A DNA stretch of 64,000 bases from Voacanga thouarsii (GCA_026120185.1 JANUWF010001059.1:1657001-1721000); one strand, 5' to 3'; shown: positions 46,650 to 59,269, counted from the stretch's first letter. Notes: generated by a model from the sequence alone, not told the origin. Numbers and translations are program-made.

Positions 46650-47585
46650 GATCTTGTGGCCCAATACAATACCTTCTTCCACCATGAAGTGGCATTTTTC
46701 CCAAATAAGCAAGAGGTTGGTCTCTTCACACCTTTAAAAGCACCTTTTCTAAATTGGCTAAACATAAGTCAAAAGAATCACCAAAAATAGAACAATCATC
46801 CATAAATACCTCCATTATGTCTCCCACAAGTCCTTCAAAGATAGCCATCAAGCATATTTGGAAAGTTTCTAGACCATTGCAAAGACCAAAAGGTATACGA
46901 CGATATGCAAAAGTACCAAAAGTGCATGCAAAGGTAGTTTTTTCTTGATCTTCCGAGGCTATAGGAATTTGAAAGTAATCGGAAAAACCATTAAAAAAGT
47001 AATAAAACTCATGTCTGGCTAATATTTCTAGTATTTAATCAATGAAAGGGAGAGGAAAATGGTCCTCCCTAGTTACATAATTTAATTTTCTATAGTCAAT
47101 GCAAACCCTCCAATCGGTTACCAATCTTATTGGGATCAACCCATTTTTTTCATTTGGGCTCACAGTTATTCCTCTTTTCTTTGGTATCACTTATGTTGGA
47201 CTCACCTAAATACTATCAGAAATAGAATAAATGATGTCAAAATTTAAGAATTTAATCACCTCACCTTTTACCACATCGCTCATATTTGGGTTTGACCTAC
47301 GTTGGGGTTGCACTACGGGTTTAGCTCCTTTTTCTAACAAAATCTTGTACGTGCAAAATGAAGGGCTAATTCCCTTAATATATATGATTGTTCATGCTGT
47401 GACTCCCTTATATTTTCCCAATTGACTTACCGATTTGGTCTTTTGATCACAAGTGATATCTTTTGCTATGATCACTGGCAATTTTCCTTCGTTAGCCAAA
47501 AATTCATATTCCAAGTGCTTGGGGTGTTCTTTTAGTTCCAATTTCGGTGGTTATTCTTATTTGAATCCTCCAAATATGTAATTGA
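46650..47585 (-). pseudogene. Athila/Tat-type reverse transcriptase remains
   Basis: Minus-strand reading from about 47530: PPKLELKEHPKHLEYEFLAN (the protease-RT connection), later FQIPIASEDQEKTTFACTFG, TFAYRRIPFGLCN, FEGLVGDIMEVFMDDCSIFG and CEETNLLLIWEKCHF. The catalytic box F-M-D-D is intact at 46795-46806. A frameshift follows the LANLEKVLLK segment. Ty3 order gag-protease-RT holds with the neighbouring fragments. The element stops at about 46650, so RNase H and integrase are lost. Confidence 0.85.
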
Positions 47586-48140
47586 TTATTCCATCAAGTC
47601 CTTAGAGAAGTTGACAAATAATTCCCACACAAAATAAAAAATAGGCTCATCAAGAATATCAATCCTTAAATAAGAATCATCAGAAAAGATAGGATGTTGA
47701 ATACTTTTGTGTATTTTGATAATGACTTCTTCATCCACAACCCTAAGTGTCAATTTTCCCCCATGAACATCAATTAATGCTTTGGCAGAAGCTATGAAAA
47801 GTCGACCTAGGATTAAAGAAACTTTAGAGTCTTCATCTATATCAATAATAACAAAATCCATAGGAAATATGAATTTATCCACTTTAACCATTACATCTTC
47901 AACTATTCCCCAAGGATATTTAATAGATCTATCCGCAAGTTAAATACTTTTCCTATTGGGCTTGGGCTCAACTAGGCCTAGCTTTTTGAAAGTTTTGTGT
48001 GGAAAACGATTAATGCTAGTACCTAAGTCGGTAAATGCATTGTAGAATGCAAGAATACCAACAATATAAGGAATAGAAAAACTTCCTGGATTATTTCTTT
48101 TTGTGGCGAAGCCCGTTGGTGTTCCAAAAAAGCTAAGCAT
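47586..48140 (-). pseudogene. Athila/Tat-type aspartic protease remains
   Basis: The segment 48140-47940 carries NPGSFSIPYIVG and AFTDLGTSINRFPHKTFKKL, with the D-L-G-T-S active-site box at 48015-48029 (family form D-L-G-A-S). The segment 47891-47586 carries VDKFIFPMDFVIIDIDEDSK, ILGRLFIASAKALIDVHGGK and LTLRVVDEEVI, the flap and C-terminal half. The halves are in different frames. Confidence 0.85.
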
Positions 48141-48760
48141 TCTTTATTTAAAACCATAGTGGCTAATTCATCCAACCTCTTTTTGTTAACAAGCATGCTT
48201 TTGAGGAACTTGGCATATTTGGTCAGGTGTACTAAAGCCTCACTGAGTAGAATGTTTATGTACAGTTGTTTGAACAACTAAAAACTTATCAAATTGTGCT
48301 TCTTTTCTTGATTTTTGTATGTGAGTGGGTTAACGTACCAAAGGCTGAAAATCTAGTTTTTTAGCTTGTTTTTCAAATGGTTCATCAAGAAGGGTTGGTA
48401 CTGGCCCATCTTCTTTAGATGGTGTCGGTTCCGTGTTAGAGTCGAGTAGCTCCTTGCCACTTCGTAATGTAATGGTAGATGAATCATGTTGTGTTTCCAC
48501 CCACAATGGTGACTTTATCACTAGATCTATTAAAAACCAAATTTGTCTTTCCATGTTTGTAATCATTTCCTCAAATATTACCAATGTGTCATCGATCTCT
48601 TGAAAGCATTTCATTACATGGGTGACAAATTTTCCTAATTACCCTTCTAAGGTTGTGGAGTCAGATGGCTGAGGTGTCATCTCTTGAGACAAGTTAGAAT
48701 ACCATCTAATGTTCCAATTGGCTATGTCACCTGCATATAGTTTGTTAGTGTCATATAATA
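48141..48760 (-). pseudogene. Athila/Tat-type gag C-terminal remains
   Basis: The segment 48614-48330 reads ...STITLRSGKELLDSN and PFEKQAKKLDFQPL. The part 48277-48023 continues KYAKFLKSMLVNKKRLDELA and LNKECLAFLEHQ. Both are hallmarks of the gag-to-protease junction in Athila/Tat elements. Stops separate the pieces and the N-terminal gag is not recognisable. Confidence 0.8.
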
Positions 48761-48921
48761 TAATATTAAATCAAGTTAGTTAGTTAAAGTACGTGTATAC
48801 ATACAACAAGATATGGTACTTAGTTGCACAAAAAACATATAAACATATTTCATATTTACATAAAGACATATAAAAATATAAACATAGTGAAATCAACAAA
48901 ATCTAAACTTTTATGATATTG
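48761..48921 (-). mobile_element. Leader between gag and inner primer site
   Basis: A/T-rich leader without gene. Its phrase AACATAGTGAAATCAACAAA recurs in altered form at about 49240, part of a leader duplication. Confidence 0.5.
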
Positions 48922-48945
48922 TTTTCCGACAACGGTGCCAAAAAC
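48922..48945 (-). other. Inner primer binding site, tRNA-Asp type
   Basis: The minus strand reads GTTTTTGGCACCGTTGTCGG AAAA, close to TGGCGCCGTTGCCGGGGA. A second site lies about 360 bp further out at 49281-49305. Confidence 0.75.
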
Positions 48946-49280
48946 TTAATGCGTGTTTGTGTTGGCAACAAAGGATTTGATTGAAGCTTCAAGTGACGTC
49001 TCACTATAAGCATCAATGAGAGCTTGTAACCTTGTCAATGTATTTTCATTATAGCTCCTTTGACAGTTTGCTCATGAATAATTGTACATGCTGATGTTTT
49101 GAATATCGCACTCAAAGAAAATAAAAAATCAAATAAAAAAATAAAAATAACAGAATAAAAAAGAAAAGAAAAATATACAAATTAGAAATATTCACAAACT
49201 ACCTAAACATAAATGTTAGTGATATTTACAAATACAACAAAGGCTAAATCAACAAAATTCGAGTGTTTCCGATAGTGCCC
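48946..49280 (-). mobile_element. LTR-end and leader duplicate between two primer sites
   Basis: The first part (to about 49110) follows the inner primer site as an LTR end would and reaches ATCGCACTCAAAG, resembling the family's ATCGCAAC/TGCACTCAAAATC end. The rest is a second copy of the A-rich leader. No gene. Confidence 0.45.
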
Positions 49281-49305
49281 ATCCCTGGCAATGGTGCCAA
49301 AAACA
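49281..49305 (-). other. Outer primer binding site, tRNA-Asp type
   Basis: The minus strand reads TGTTTTTGGCACCATTGCCA GGGAT, directly after the LTR end at 49306. Confidence 0.8.
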
Positions 49306-50400
49306 TGATGCATGTTTTATAGTATAGAAAATATTATTAATAAAGTCCACAATCAATCAAACTTTAATTAACAATGGTAATCACTAAAACTGCACATACG
49401 AGTAAGTATATCCATCATATAGTATAGGGACTAACAAGTATCGAATCCACAGAAACTTAGGCTCGTACCATACTTTACCCAAATCTTTATTGTTTACCAA
49501 ATAAAATAATAAGAGAATAAAATAAAATAAAGATAAAAATATATATACAACTCAAGGATGACAGAATATGTAATTAGACAAATATTCTTGAAAATATAAC
49601 CACGAACTACTTAGCAATTATCATAATTAATTATCATCTTAGTTTCATGAAGGATTAAATTATAACCACTTCAGTTGCAATCCATGGTTCCCTACTTTTT
49701 AAGTAATACAATGGATATATTATATCTTACCGTCTTACTCAAAATATTCATTAAAATCAATCCTTGTATAAATCCCTATATTCTAGGTGATTTAAAACAT
49801 AAAATTAGTCAATGAATCTATATTTTAGCAATCATCAACTAATCTTTGATTACCAAAGTTATTGACAATTAATCCATATTTCAAGCAAGTCAAGAAATAC
49901 ATCATAAAATTCATGAGAATTAAAACCAAAGTCAACTAAGCTATTACGTAGAGAAATCAATTGAATTTTCAAGTCCCCGAAGTAACTCAGCACAGGTTCT
50001 ATAGCCGCGGCTAGTGCCGGTTCCTTTCTATGAACTAGAACCAAACTTTAGGGAGGAGTCGGTGCTAGTCCACGACTTCTACCCAATGCCAGGTTACTTC
50101 TTCTTAGCTCTCTCTGTTTTAGCTAATATTGAGCTAATGATTTGCTGTTTTAGTTCCCCTACTCTTCTCCTGCATCTAAGACTTGAATAGACATTAAAAT
50201 TTGATCCTTTGTTCCTTCAAATGCCGTATAAAAGTTTAACCATCCCAAATGTGCCAAACTTCCCTTTATAAATACTTGATTCTTGAGACTAACCCTTGTT
50301 AATAATCCTTGAATATTGGTAGATTGATGTTCCCCCCCCCCCCTCCCCCTCTCAAACTTGTTAATGATCCTTATGTTGCCTAGAGCAAAACCAAAGCACA
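49306..50400 (-). mobile_element. 5' LTR of the Athila/Tat-type element
   Basis: On the + strand it starts TGATGCATG and resembles 25389 onward (CCAATCACTAAAA...AAGTATA-CCCAT...GAATCCAC). It contains GC-rich words near 49990-50060 (GCCGCGGCTAGTGCCGG) and a 12-base C run near 50332. The outer end is not sharp; 50400 is an estimate. Confidence 0.6.
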
Positions 50401-50771
50401 CCGGAGAGGAACAACACGGGCTATGGAACTAATTCCCTAGATTGCCCCAAAGTAAATTAAGAAGACTATTTGCACAATAATATGGTAGCCAAGAGAATGA
50501 CAAATTCCCTAGCCTGCCTAGGTGAAGAATACAAGAAAAAGCACAATGTCATGGTAGCCTAGGTCTTCTCAATCTCCTTAGGCCGCTTAGGAATAAGTAG
50601 GAAAGTAATTTGCCCAAGAGAGGGGCAGCCTAGGGAATTTTAAGCTACCTAGGAAGAAAGGAAGTAGCAAAAATTTTGTACCATAGGCAGTGCAAGAAAC
50701 GAGCATAAGCTTCAGAAATATTCATATTCGCGTAGTTCTGCAATTTTTATGGTTTCTCTTCATTTTTTAGT

Positions 50772-50779
50772 TATAAATA
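50772..50779 (+). promoter_or_regulatory. TATA box of the plus-strand LTR
   Basis: TATAAATA in TTAGTTATAAATACCTC. Confidence 0.6.
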
Positions 50780-50906
50780 CCTCATTATAAATCCTAAATA
50801 ATCATACTTAGTTGCCTAGCAACCAAGTGATCATTTATGGAGCTCAAAAGAAACACCAAGAAATGGACTATCTTGGAGAAGCATTGATAAGAAGAAGTGG
50901 TTGTTT

Positions 50907-51039
50907 AAGGAAATCTAAGAAAGAAGAAGATCAAGATCTTGTCTATGAATAATGTTCTCTTTTTTTCTAATAAGGGGTTCTTCAAGGAAATCCAAGGAAG
51001 AAGAATATCAAGAGCTTGTCTATGAGTGATGTTTTCTCT
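50907..51039 (+). repeat. 77-bp direct duplication in the LTR
   Basis: AAGGAAATCTAAGAAAGAAG...CTTGTCTATGAATAATG at 50907 is repeated as AAGGAAATCCAAGGAAGAAG...CTTGTCTATGAGTGATG at 50984. Confidence 0.75.
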
Positions 51040-51927
51040 TTTTTCTTGTATTATACTTTAGCAATATAGAGATTTATATGATTTTAATTGTATTCGAGGG
51101 ATGAACCCTAATCTATATTCTTGCATTAAGTTGTTGTTATGATTTATTGAATTCCAATCTCTTATATTTGATTACTTGGGTATTATTGTGTTGGAGTGAT
51201 TGTTTAGATTTGATTGATTTATTCAATTGATTACTTCATTCTTAATAAACTCGAGAGACGGGGTTAAGAGTTGAACATTGAATTAATTAGTCCAATGTTT
51301 ATTTTCCTTTGAATAACTCAAGCGAAATGTTGAAGGATTAGAACCTGGTAGTTAATAGGTTTTCAATATTACCTAGAGATAGGGATATTAGGGTTTTCGG
51401 GTGTCTTTAGGTAATGAGTGAGTGTAATGCTTCTTTACGTTAGATTGATTAGGTAGAAATACCAATTAATTGAGCTTTAGGAAACGAATGTCATAACTCG
51501 AGAGAATATGAGATTTATTCTTCAAACTCATTCCGGTGCTTGAGTTGGGAATTGATAAATGTAGTGATAAACTCTTTACTTGACATATTTTTAGGAGATT
51601 TTTTCTTTTACATGGCCTTTCCCATATTCTTACTCCTTGATGATCCTTGTGACTTTTATTGTATACGTCTGATGTACTATCTATTCAAGTTCTTTAGTTT
51701 AGTTGGTATTATTTACTCTATCTCTTTATTTATTTCGACTTGAGAATAAGATAAGAGCAAAGTTGTGCTAATTGCTAAGTTCTCATGGATTTGATACTTG
51801 TAATTCTCTATGATTTATGATGTGTATACTTGCCCTATTGTGTGATTTTAGTGATTGGTATTTTAATTAAAACTTGATTATTTGTGGCTTTTGTTATACT
51901 ATTTCAGTGCATGAAAAACTCGTGTCT

Positions 51928-51955
51928 AGTTTTTTTTGTGCTATTGCTAGAGAGT
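51928..51955 (+). other. Primer binding site, decayed tRNA-Asp type
   Basis: TAGTTTTTTTTGTGCTATTG CTAGAGAG. The downstream bases AATATCATGAAAACCTTGAG match the reverse complement of the sister element's leader at about 29745. Confidence 0.65.
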
Positions 51956-52204
51956 GTTAATATCATGAAAACCTTGAGTCTTGTTAATTTTTTTATGTAT
52001 TTATTTGTGAATTATTTTATTTAAATATTTGGTTCTATATTTGTGCATAATATTAACCATTACTTGTATATAGATTTCGATTCCTTTTTATACCTTGTTT
52101 GTTTGTTGTTTTAATTCTTTATTTTTTGTCGTTGAGATAAATAAATTGTATTAAGTTTTAATGTGTCGTATTATTATGTTTATTACATTATTATTATTGT
52201 TACT

Positions 52205-52242
<38 letters not shown>

Positions 52243-54330
52243 ATTTTGCTATCTTGGAAAATTCTATATGTAAAATGGATTTTTGGGATTTAAATTTTGT
52301 TTTTGTATATGGCCTTGTTGTTATATACTATTATTGTTGTTGTTATTAAGAAGATCTTGTTCTATAATAGTTATTGTGGATGATTGTTGTATAATAAGAT
52401 TGATTTCATTATTTTTGTAAGGATGTTGGAGTTTTGAGAATTTGAATGTTGTTTTGAGAATGAAAGTATTATTGGTTGTAGTTTTAGTTGTTGTTGTACT
52501 ATATATTGTGGAGGTTGAAAATTTGATTGTAGTAGTGAGGAATAAGTTGAAGAGTTGATTGGTGTGTATAATTGTGTTATATTTTTGCGAACTATTGACT
52601 TTTGTTTGGGTAATTCTGTTAAGTTATTGTAATCTTTTATATAGTAGTGATTTTAGTGTTAAGGTTAATTGTTGATTATTTGTGAGACCTTGTTGTATTA
52701 CTAATTGGTTAGTAGACGTTGTAGTAATAATCTTTTATTTTATATAAGGACTTCTAGTAGATATAATACTTCTAGTGCTTTGTATGCTAGTGTGTTATTG
52801 TGTAGATCGGTTATGTACTGATAAAAGTATATTAGCATATATGTATATATTGATTTAGTATATCTATCAAGAAAATATTGGATTGTTCATTTGTTTTGTG
52901 GCTTTGTTGTATTGGTAATAGTATATTTCCTTGTACTAATGTTCATTTTGATATTATTTATATTAGTTGATTTTATGACTTGTTAATAACATTTGTATAT
53001 ATATATCTTAGTATATAATGGTTTATATGTTATTAGTATTATCACTAATGCATGATTGTAACAACTTCTTCTATCATTTATTTTTGTATCTACTTTTGAA
53101 TTATTTTCTTTTTCTATTATTTTGTTTGTATCTTTGTTATTACTATCTCTTTAGCCGTCGTATACTGTTGTACTGTTCTTTCTTTTCATAGGATTGAAGA
53201 TTTTCTTCTTTTGGGCAACCTTCCATTTGTTTTCTATTCTATGACACAATAAGGTTATTGCTTACCCAGGGAGTATTGTTTACCCTATCCTCTCTAACAA
53301 TTTTGTATAATGTAAATATGTTTGTATCATACATTTTGGACAATAAGGATATTGTCTTATTTAAGTATGGGGGAGAGGTTGAGTAATATTTCTTTCCAAT
53401 TTTGTATTAATGATTCTGGATATTTCCTTATTTTTTGGCTAAATTTCTTGTTCTTGATTATGGGATAAAAATTTTTCCAAATATTTTTCACATTTTTGGA
53501 TTAATTTTCAAGACTTGTTGGTATGTGTATTGATATGTGTTAGTTTGGTGCATATATTATTCATCTTTTTGCTTGGAAATTCTACTTAAGCCTTTTTTAG
53601 GAAAGTTAATTTTATGTACACTTACATAATGGGCATCACACAAACTATGTTTAGAGAAGTAAGTTAATCTTGCTTATGCCTTTGAGAATATAGAGTGTGG
53701 GTCGTTGGCTTATTAGTAGCTTCATGGTAGTTTCTATTCATTCCTTCATTTTTGTGTTGTATTATAGAAATCATCAACTCTTTATTGTATTTTTCAATAA
53801 AAAAGGCAATTAGGAGCAAGAGTTAGGTTGCTCAATGCACCTATTGAAGCGAGGAGAAAAAAGGTTCTAGGAACGCAAAATGCATGTCCTATGATAAAAA
53901 CAACGAGTGATGAAAAAGAAAATAAAAAAACAAGAAAAAGTAAAAAGAAAGAAAAGAAAAAATAAAAAAAAATGCAAGGGATGCAAAAGAGCATTAAAGT
54001 TAAAATCACTATAAGTGCATTCTCTTTGTAGAACGAAAAATAATGAAAAATCAGTGGCTCCTATTTTACCAATTCAAATTGTAATATATTGTTGTATTAT
54101 AGTGTAACATTTGTAATACTTGTACTTGGGGTAAGCCACAAGACTTGAGTAAGTCGTTTAGTCCTATCTCATATAAATCACTTTATTTGAATTATTGATT
54201 AGAGAAGTAGAGTGAATCACATTTCTTTAGCATAAACTTAACTAATTTAACTTTGATGTTCTTGGTTGTGTTTAGCTTAAAATAAGGGTATACATGGGAT
54301 TAACTTGGATAGATTGGTGTTGAGATGAAT
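51956..54330 (+). mobile_element. Non-coding internal region, plus-strand copy
   Basis: The forward counterpart of 26906-29760. No gag or pol. Contains (GTT)n at 52207-52241 (the source of a poly-Leu ORF), a polypurine-like motif at 53339-53376 and a well conserved stretch at 53805-53905 (GGCAATTAGGAGCAAGAG, AAATGCATGTCCTATGA). It ends at 54330, where a copia LTR is inserted inside GGTGTTGAGATGAATT, a phrase mirrored near 27170. Confidence 0.65.
53339..53376 (+). other. Internal polypurine-like motif
   Basis: GGACAATAAGGATATTGTCT then TATTTAAGTATGGGGGAG, the forward twin of 28162-28200. Confidence 0.6.
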
Positions 54331-56175
54331 TTGTTGAATTTCGATCATGCAAACCAGTTAACATGCAGCAAAAAATTAAAACGAAATCCACCCAAAGAAT
54401 CACTCTTAAGTAATTAAATGGACAAGAAGAGGGAAGAAAAATTGTTACCTTGTAAACATAGCTTTTAAAATTTTCTTCGCGCACACAAAACTCTTTTGTA
54501 AATATTTGTCCAAGCATGAACCACCAAATTCCAAAGATGGAAATTTATCTAATATTGATTTATAGGAGGATGTATTCAAGGACCACCAAAATTATTTGCT
54601 AGAAAACTGATATGGCTGCTAGGGTTTATTTTGGAGAAGAAACACACGAGTGAAACACTCCTGTATTTTTTTTCTCCAAAAAAGAGAAGGGAAAAACGAC
54701 TAGAAATCAATAGGAAGGCGGTGTGTTCTTTTTTGTTCTTTAACTAAGAACAATTTCTCAATTCCACACACTTAAATCGCCGCTTCATACAGTTAAATAG
54801 GAAAAACATGTTTTTTTTTTCATTTTTTCCCTTTATTTCCTAATAATTTTGGAAACAAAACAAACGGACAATTTCTTCACATACAAAGAAACCATTTCTT
54901 TTCCCTAATCATATTAGGAAATAATAATAAGGACTTTCCATTATGTGTTGTGTAATTGCAATTTGGCCCATGAATTATAACAAGTTTATAATTCAACCAC
55001 AATGCTTTTAATTAATTATAATTTCATCCAACTTATTATAACATTTTATAATTAGCTTGTAATTATAATTCTTCTTTCAAATTAACCACATAATATTATT
55101 ATATAATATGTTGAGTACTAATTCCTTTGTTATGTGTGATCTATTAGGTTTTTCAGTCTATTGGTAGCAAAATATGAATTAATTTTAATCACTAAAGAAT
55201 TAATAATCCTTAACAATTAGAATTAACTTATTAATTCTAATTAGGATTAATTTATTAATTCTCTAATTAATAAATCTATATTTAGCAAATCATGAGCGGC
55301 ATCTAGCAATACATCATGACCACCCAAATATCCAGAAAGTCAAGTGGCTTGACATGAATTTTTCAATCACAAAACATCAATGCAATAAACTCCTTTCACA
55401 ATACAATATCTCATTCGATTGAGAGTATAGAATTAGTGCCAACTTCCTCCAAAATATAAATTAATTCTAGCCTAAATATTTTAGTACTTGTTCCCAGAAT
55501 CCATTACTCAACATGTGTATCAATTGGAACTATTTTCAATACATAGTTGCCTTGGCCAGTGACTTCTCGAGTAACGACTCCTACAAGCGGCCTTGAGATA
55601 TTCAGTCCTACTATTAGGAGTGGTGAATCTTTTATTAGCCCTCTCAACTACTTTCATTTTCTTCCCATTGTATCCAACATCCATCCCATATGCGGTCTTG
55701 TAGGGACTCCAGAGATTGGAATGGAAGTATAATGTTTAGCAAACAAAGTGCCTTAGATTTTTCATGTCTAAGGATAGTTATACATTTTCTATAATAAGAT
55801 TCTATTACTGACAATAAATAGTTATCCATATGATTATCTCATAGTTAGGTCATCTAATGTACTTGTTCAAATAAGAAGCATGCACGTGTTAACTTTGAGT
55901 ATCACAATACTCACGAATCTTAGTGCATTAATGATGTCCTATGTCATTAAGATTATGGATAATTTAAGAACAAACACAGTTCAATGCAGTAGGAACCTTA
56001 CATCATAATCTCTATTATGATTTCTTTAACACAGTGTTATACTTGGAATTTTATCTAATAGATTTTATACACATAAACATATAAACAAAAAAAATGAAAG
56101 ATAAAGAATGTCTTTTATTGATTTAATGTGAAAAATACATTGTATAAATGATTGCTTCTAGGGCACAATCTAACA
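54331..56175 (-). mobile_element. Copia 3' LTR of copy C3
   Basis: The minus strand starts TGTTAGATTGTGCCC at 56175 and ends GAAATTCAACA at 54331, where homology to the interrupted Tat-like element breaks off. This gives 1845 bp, the best-bounded LTR of this family in the window. Confidence 0.8.
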
Positions 56176-56188
56176 ATCTCCCACTTGT
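56176..56188 (-). other. Polypurine tract of copia copy C3
   Basis: Minus strand ACAAGTGGGAGAT next to TGTTAGATTG. Confidence 0.85.
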
Positions 56189-56399
56189 ACTAGATTTAAT
56201 CATTTATGTATCTAATACTAAATGACTGAACATGACTGTTATGTTTTTTTTTTTTTTTTTGGATAATACATTTGTCAGTGGATAAACTATGTTCTTATCA
56301 GTGGGAACTTTTTCTATCTTTAAATCTTTCTATCAGTGATTTCTCTAATCAAGTGATAGCATTTAAGTACATGTTTGGATCGTTAATAAGACTATGGTT

Positions 56400-57000
56400 C
56401 CTTTGTTCGAGCACTGGCTCCGATGTTATCACCATACAAGGGTATTCGATCAACAATACAAGGTACCACACCTAGTTTTATAATTAACTTCTTGATCCAG
56501 ACAGCCTCCTTAGCTGCTTCAAAAGCTGCTATGTACTCAGCTTCAGTAGTTGAGTCGGTAGTTGTATCTTATTTGGAACTTTTCCAACTAACTGCCCCAC
56601 CTAAAAAAGTGAACATGTATCCTGATTAGAATTTGTAATCATGCTTATCAAATTAGAAATTGACATTGGTATGCACTCTGACTTCCAAGTCACTGTCTCT
56701 ATATACCAAGAATACATACTTAGTTCTTCCTAAGTACTTAAGGATAATCTTAACAGCCGTCCAATGATCTTCTCCAAGGTCTGATTGGTATTTGCTCATC
56801 AAACTAGGAGCACAAGATACATTAGGCCTAGTACATATTGTAGCATACATGATAGAACCAATTTTTGTAACATATGATATCTTACTCATCTGATCCCTTT
56901 CATCTTGTGTCTTAGGACACATAATTTTTGAAAGGCTTACCCTATGGGCCATTGGTAAGAATCTCTTCTTAGATTGATCTATACTAAAACTCTTTAGCAC
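56400..57000 (-). pseudogene. Copia RNase H remains (copy C3)
   Basis: 57000-56653 is open: SIDQSKKRFLPMAHRVSLSK, IGSIMYATICTRPNVSC, then WTAVKIILKYLGRTKYVFLV and YRDSDLEVRVHTNVNF, the start of copia RNase H. The rest reads in broken frames to about 56400. It is the best preserved of the three copies in this part. Confidence 0.85.
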
Positions 57001-57900
57001 TTTGTCATTGTATATAGACTATAAAAGACCAAGCAACCTTTTCGATCTATCTCTATGAATCTTTATTCCCAAAATATAGGTTCATCTCCTGGGTCATTTA
57101 TGAAAAACTTTTTTGATAACCAAATCTTGACTGATTGTATAATAGAAATTTCTTTTCCTATTAGCAATATGTCATCTATATGTAATAATAGGAACACAAT
57201 TGCACTACCGCTAACCTTCTTGCATACAAAAGGTTCATCCATATTTTGTTTGAAACCAAATTCTTCAATTGTTTAATCAAAACGGATGTTCCAACTCCAA
57301 GAAGTGTGCTTTAGTCCATAAATGGACCTCTATAGCCTGCACACTTTAGTGTGGTCCTTGAATGTGAAACTCTCAAGTTGTGTCATGTACACTTGCTCAC
57401 TTAGATTTCTATTAAGAAAAGCTATTTTCATGTCCATTTACCAAATATCATAATCATAATGAGCGGAGAGTGCTAGGAGTATCCTAATGGATTTCAGCAT
57501 TGGTACTGGTGAATAAGTTTCGTCATAGTCAATATCTTATTTCTGACTGTAATTTTTTGCAACCAGACGTGTCTTATAGGCAATCATTTTACCATCCATG
57601 TCGGGTTTTTTTTTTCTTGAAAATCCTTTTTCATCCTATAGGTTTTATTGCTTCAAATAGATCAACAAAAGCACAAACTTTGTTATCATACATGGAATCC
57701 ATTCCTAATTTCATAGCTTCAAGCTATTTGTCAAATACTAAACTATTCAGAACTTCTTTGTAAGCTCATTTTCTTCAATGAGCGATACATCATTGTGGTC
57801 AGTGAAGAGAAATCCATACCTCTTAGGTGCCATACATATTCGATTTGACCTACAAGGTTCTTGTGTATTAGATGGTTCATCTATTTTATCAATAGATTCA
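57001..57900 (-). pseudogene. Copia reverse transcriptase remains (copy C3)
   Basis: Homologous to 1400-2290. The catalytic box at 57171-57182 reads H-I-D-D followed by ILLIGKE, so both aspartates remain. The N-terminal block is degraded; the plus-strand ORFs at 57055 and 57500 are antisense shadows. Confidence 0.8.
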
Positions 57901-58767
57901 GGATCAACTAGTTGGTAGTTGTTTGTTTGACCTTCTTAAACTTCACTAAATTCAATTTTACTTCTACTATCTCCCTTAAGCATGAAATCATTTTCTAGGA
58001 AAACATCATGCCTTAAAACAAACACCTTAGTTTCAATAGAGAGATAGAAATAATATCCACGAGATCCTTTTGGATATCCTACAAACAAACACTTGTCAGA
58101 CTTATTCTCTAATTTGTCTAACTTTGTCCTCTTCACATAAGTAGGACATTCCTAAATTCTCATGTGAATTAGCTTTGGTCTTTTGCCATAAATAGCTCAA
58201 ATGGGATAGTGCCAACTATTTTGGATGGAACTATATTTAGAATATAAATAGAAATTTCCAGTTTATATCCCCAAAATAATTTTGGTAGATCAGCAAAAGC
58301 TATTATGGATCGACCCAAATCTAATAAAGTTTGATTTCTTCTTTCAAATACACCATTATGTGAAGGTGTATGTGATGGAGTCCATTGATAAAATATCTCA
58401 TTATCTCTAAGATAACATAGAAACTTTTGGCTTAAATATTCACCTTCTCAATCAGATCTTAAAGTTTTAATACTCTTACCAAGTTGTTTCTCTACTTCAT
58501 TTCTGAATTCTTTGAACTTGTCAAAAGCTTCGAATTTGTATTTAATTAAATACAAATACCCAAGTCAAGAATAATCATTGATGAAGGTTATGAAGTATTG
58601 AGAACCTCCTTTTACTTGCAATGTCATTGGTCGACGTACATCAGTATGTATTAGTTTCAATAATTGCTTAGTCATTTCCTCTTTTTTAGAAAAAGAGATT
58701 TTAGTCACTTTTCTTAGTAAGTAAGATTCATAAGTATCATATGATTCACTTTTCTTGCTTAGTCACT
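57901..58767 (-). pseudogene. Copia integrase remains, truncated (copy C3)
   Basis: The segment 58136-57936 reads MKRTKLDKLENKSDKCLFVG and YPKGSRGYYFYL, the C-terminal integrase domain with the 'LFVGYPKGTRGYYFY' motif of copia. The core continues to about 58767 in broken frames. Gag, protease and leader are deleted: sequence passes straight into LTR. Confidence 0.8.
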
Positions 58768-59269
58768 TTTAGTAGATTATGAGTGGCACTAAGCAGTACA
58801 TCATAACCACCCAAAAGTCTAAAAAGTCAAGTGTCATGACAAGAATCCTTCAATAGCAAACATAAGTGCACTAAAATTCTTTCACCACACTATCCTATTC
58901 CGTTTAGAGTATGAAATAAGTGCCAACTTCTTCCAGAATATTAATTAATTCTGGCCGAATAACTGTTCCTATAATCTATTACTCATCATATATGTAAATT
59001 GGAACTATTTCTAACGCACAGTCGCATTGACTAAGGACTTATTTAGTAATTATTTCTATAAGTGTCCTTGACATATTCGCTCCAACTATTAGGAGTTGTG
59101 TGTCCTTTATTAATCATCTCAACTACTTTTGTGTACTTCACATTGTACCTAATATCCATTCTATAGACGATCTTGTTGGGACTCCAGAGATTGGAATCAA
59201 AGTATAACGCTTAACAACCAAAGTACCTTGGAGATCTCAAGTCGAAGGATAGTTTCACATTAACTATAA
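58768..59269 (-). mobile_element. Copia LTR fragment (5' LTR remnant of C3)
   Basis: It starts within the AGTAGATTATGAGTGGC block (equivalent to 55283 in C3's 3' LTR) and includes ACCACCCAAAAGTC. It is cut at 59270 by a Ty3 element, with TATAA before the insertion. Confidence 0.75.

Larger units (their letters stand above)
50401..51927 (+). mobile_element. 5' LTR of the plus-strand non-autonomous element
   Basis: Read forward it corresponds to the reverse complement of 25389-26882: CCTAGG-centred words (50500-50640), a TATA box, the CTTGTCTATGAGTGATG motif, ACTCGAGAG blocks and a terminal TTTCAGTGCATG. A primer site follows. The start is unclear. Confidence 0.7.

Noticed and set aside
52161..52349. 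ORF with a poly-Leu run suggesting a signal peptide
   Set aside because: Created by the (GTT)n microsatellite in a non-coding internal region.
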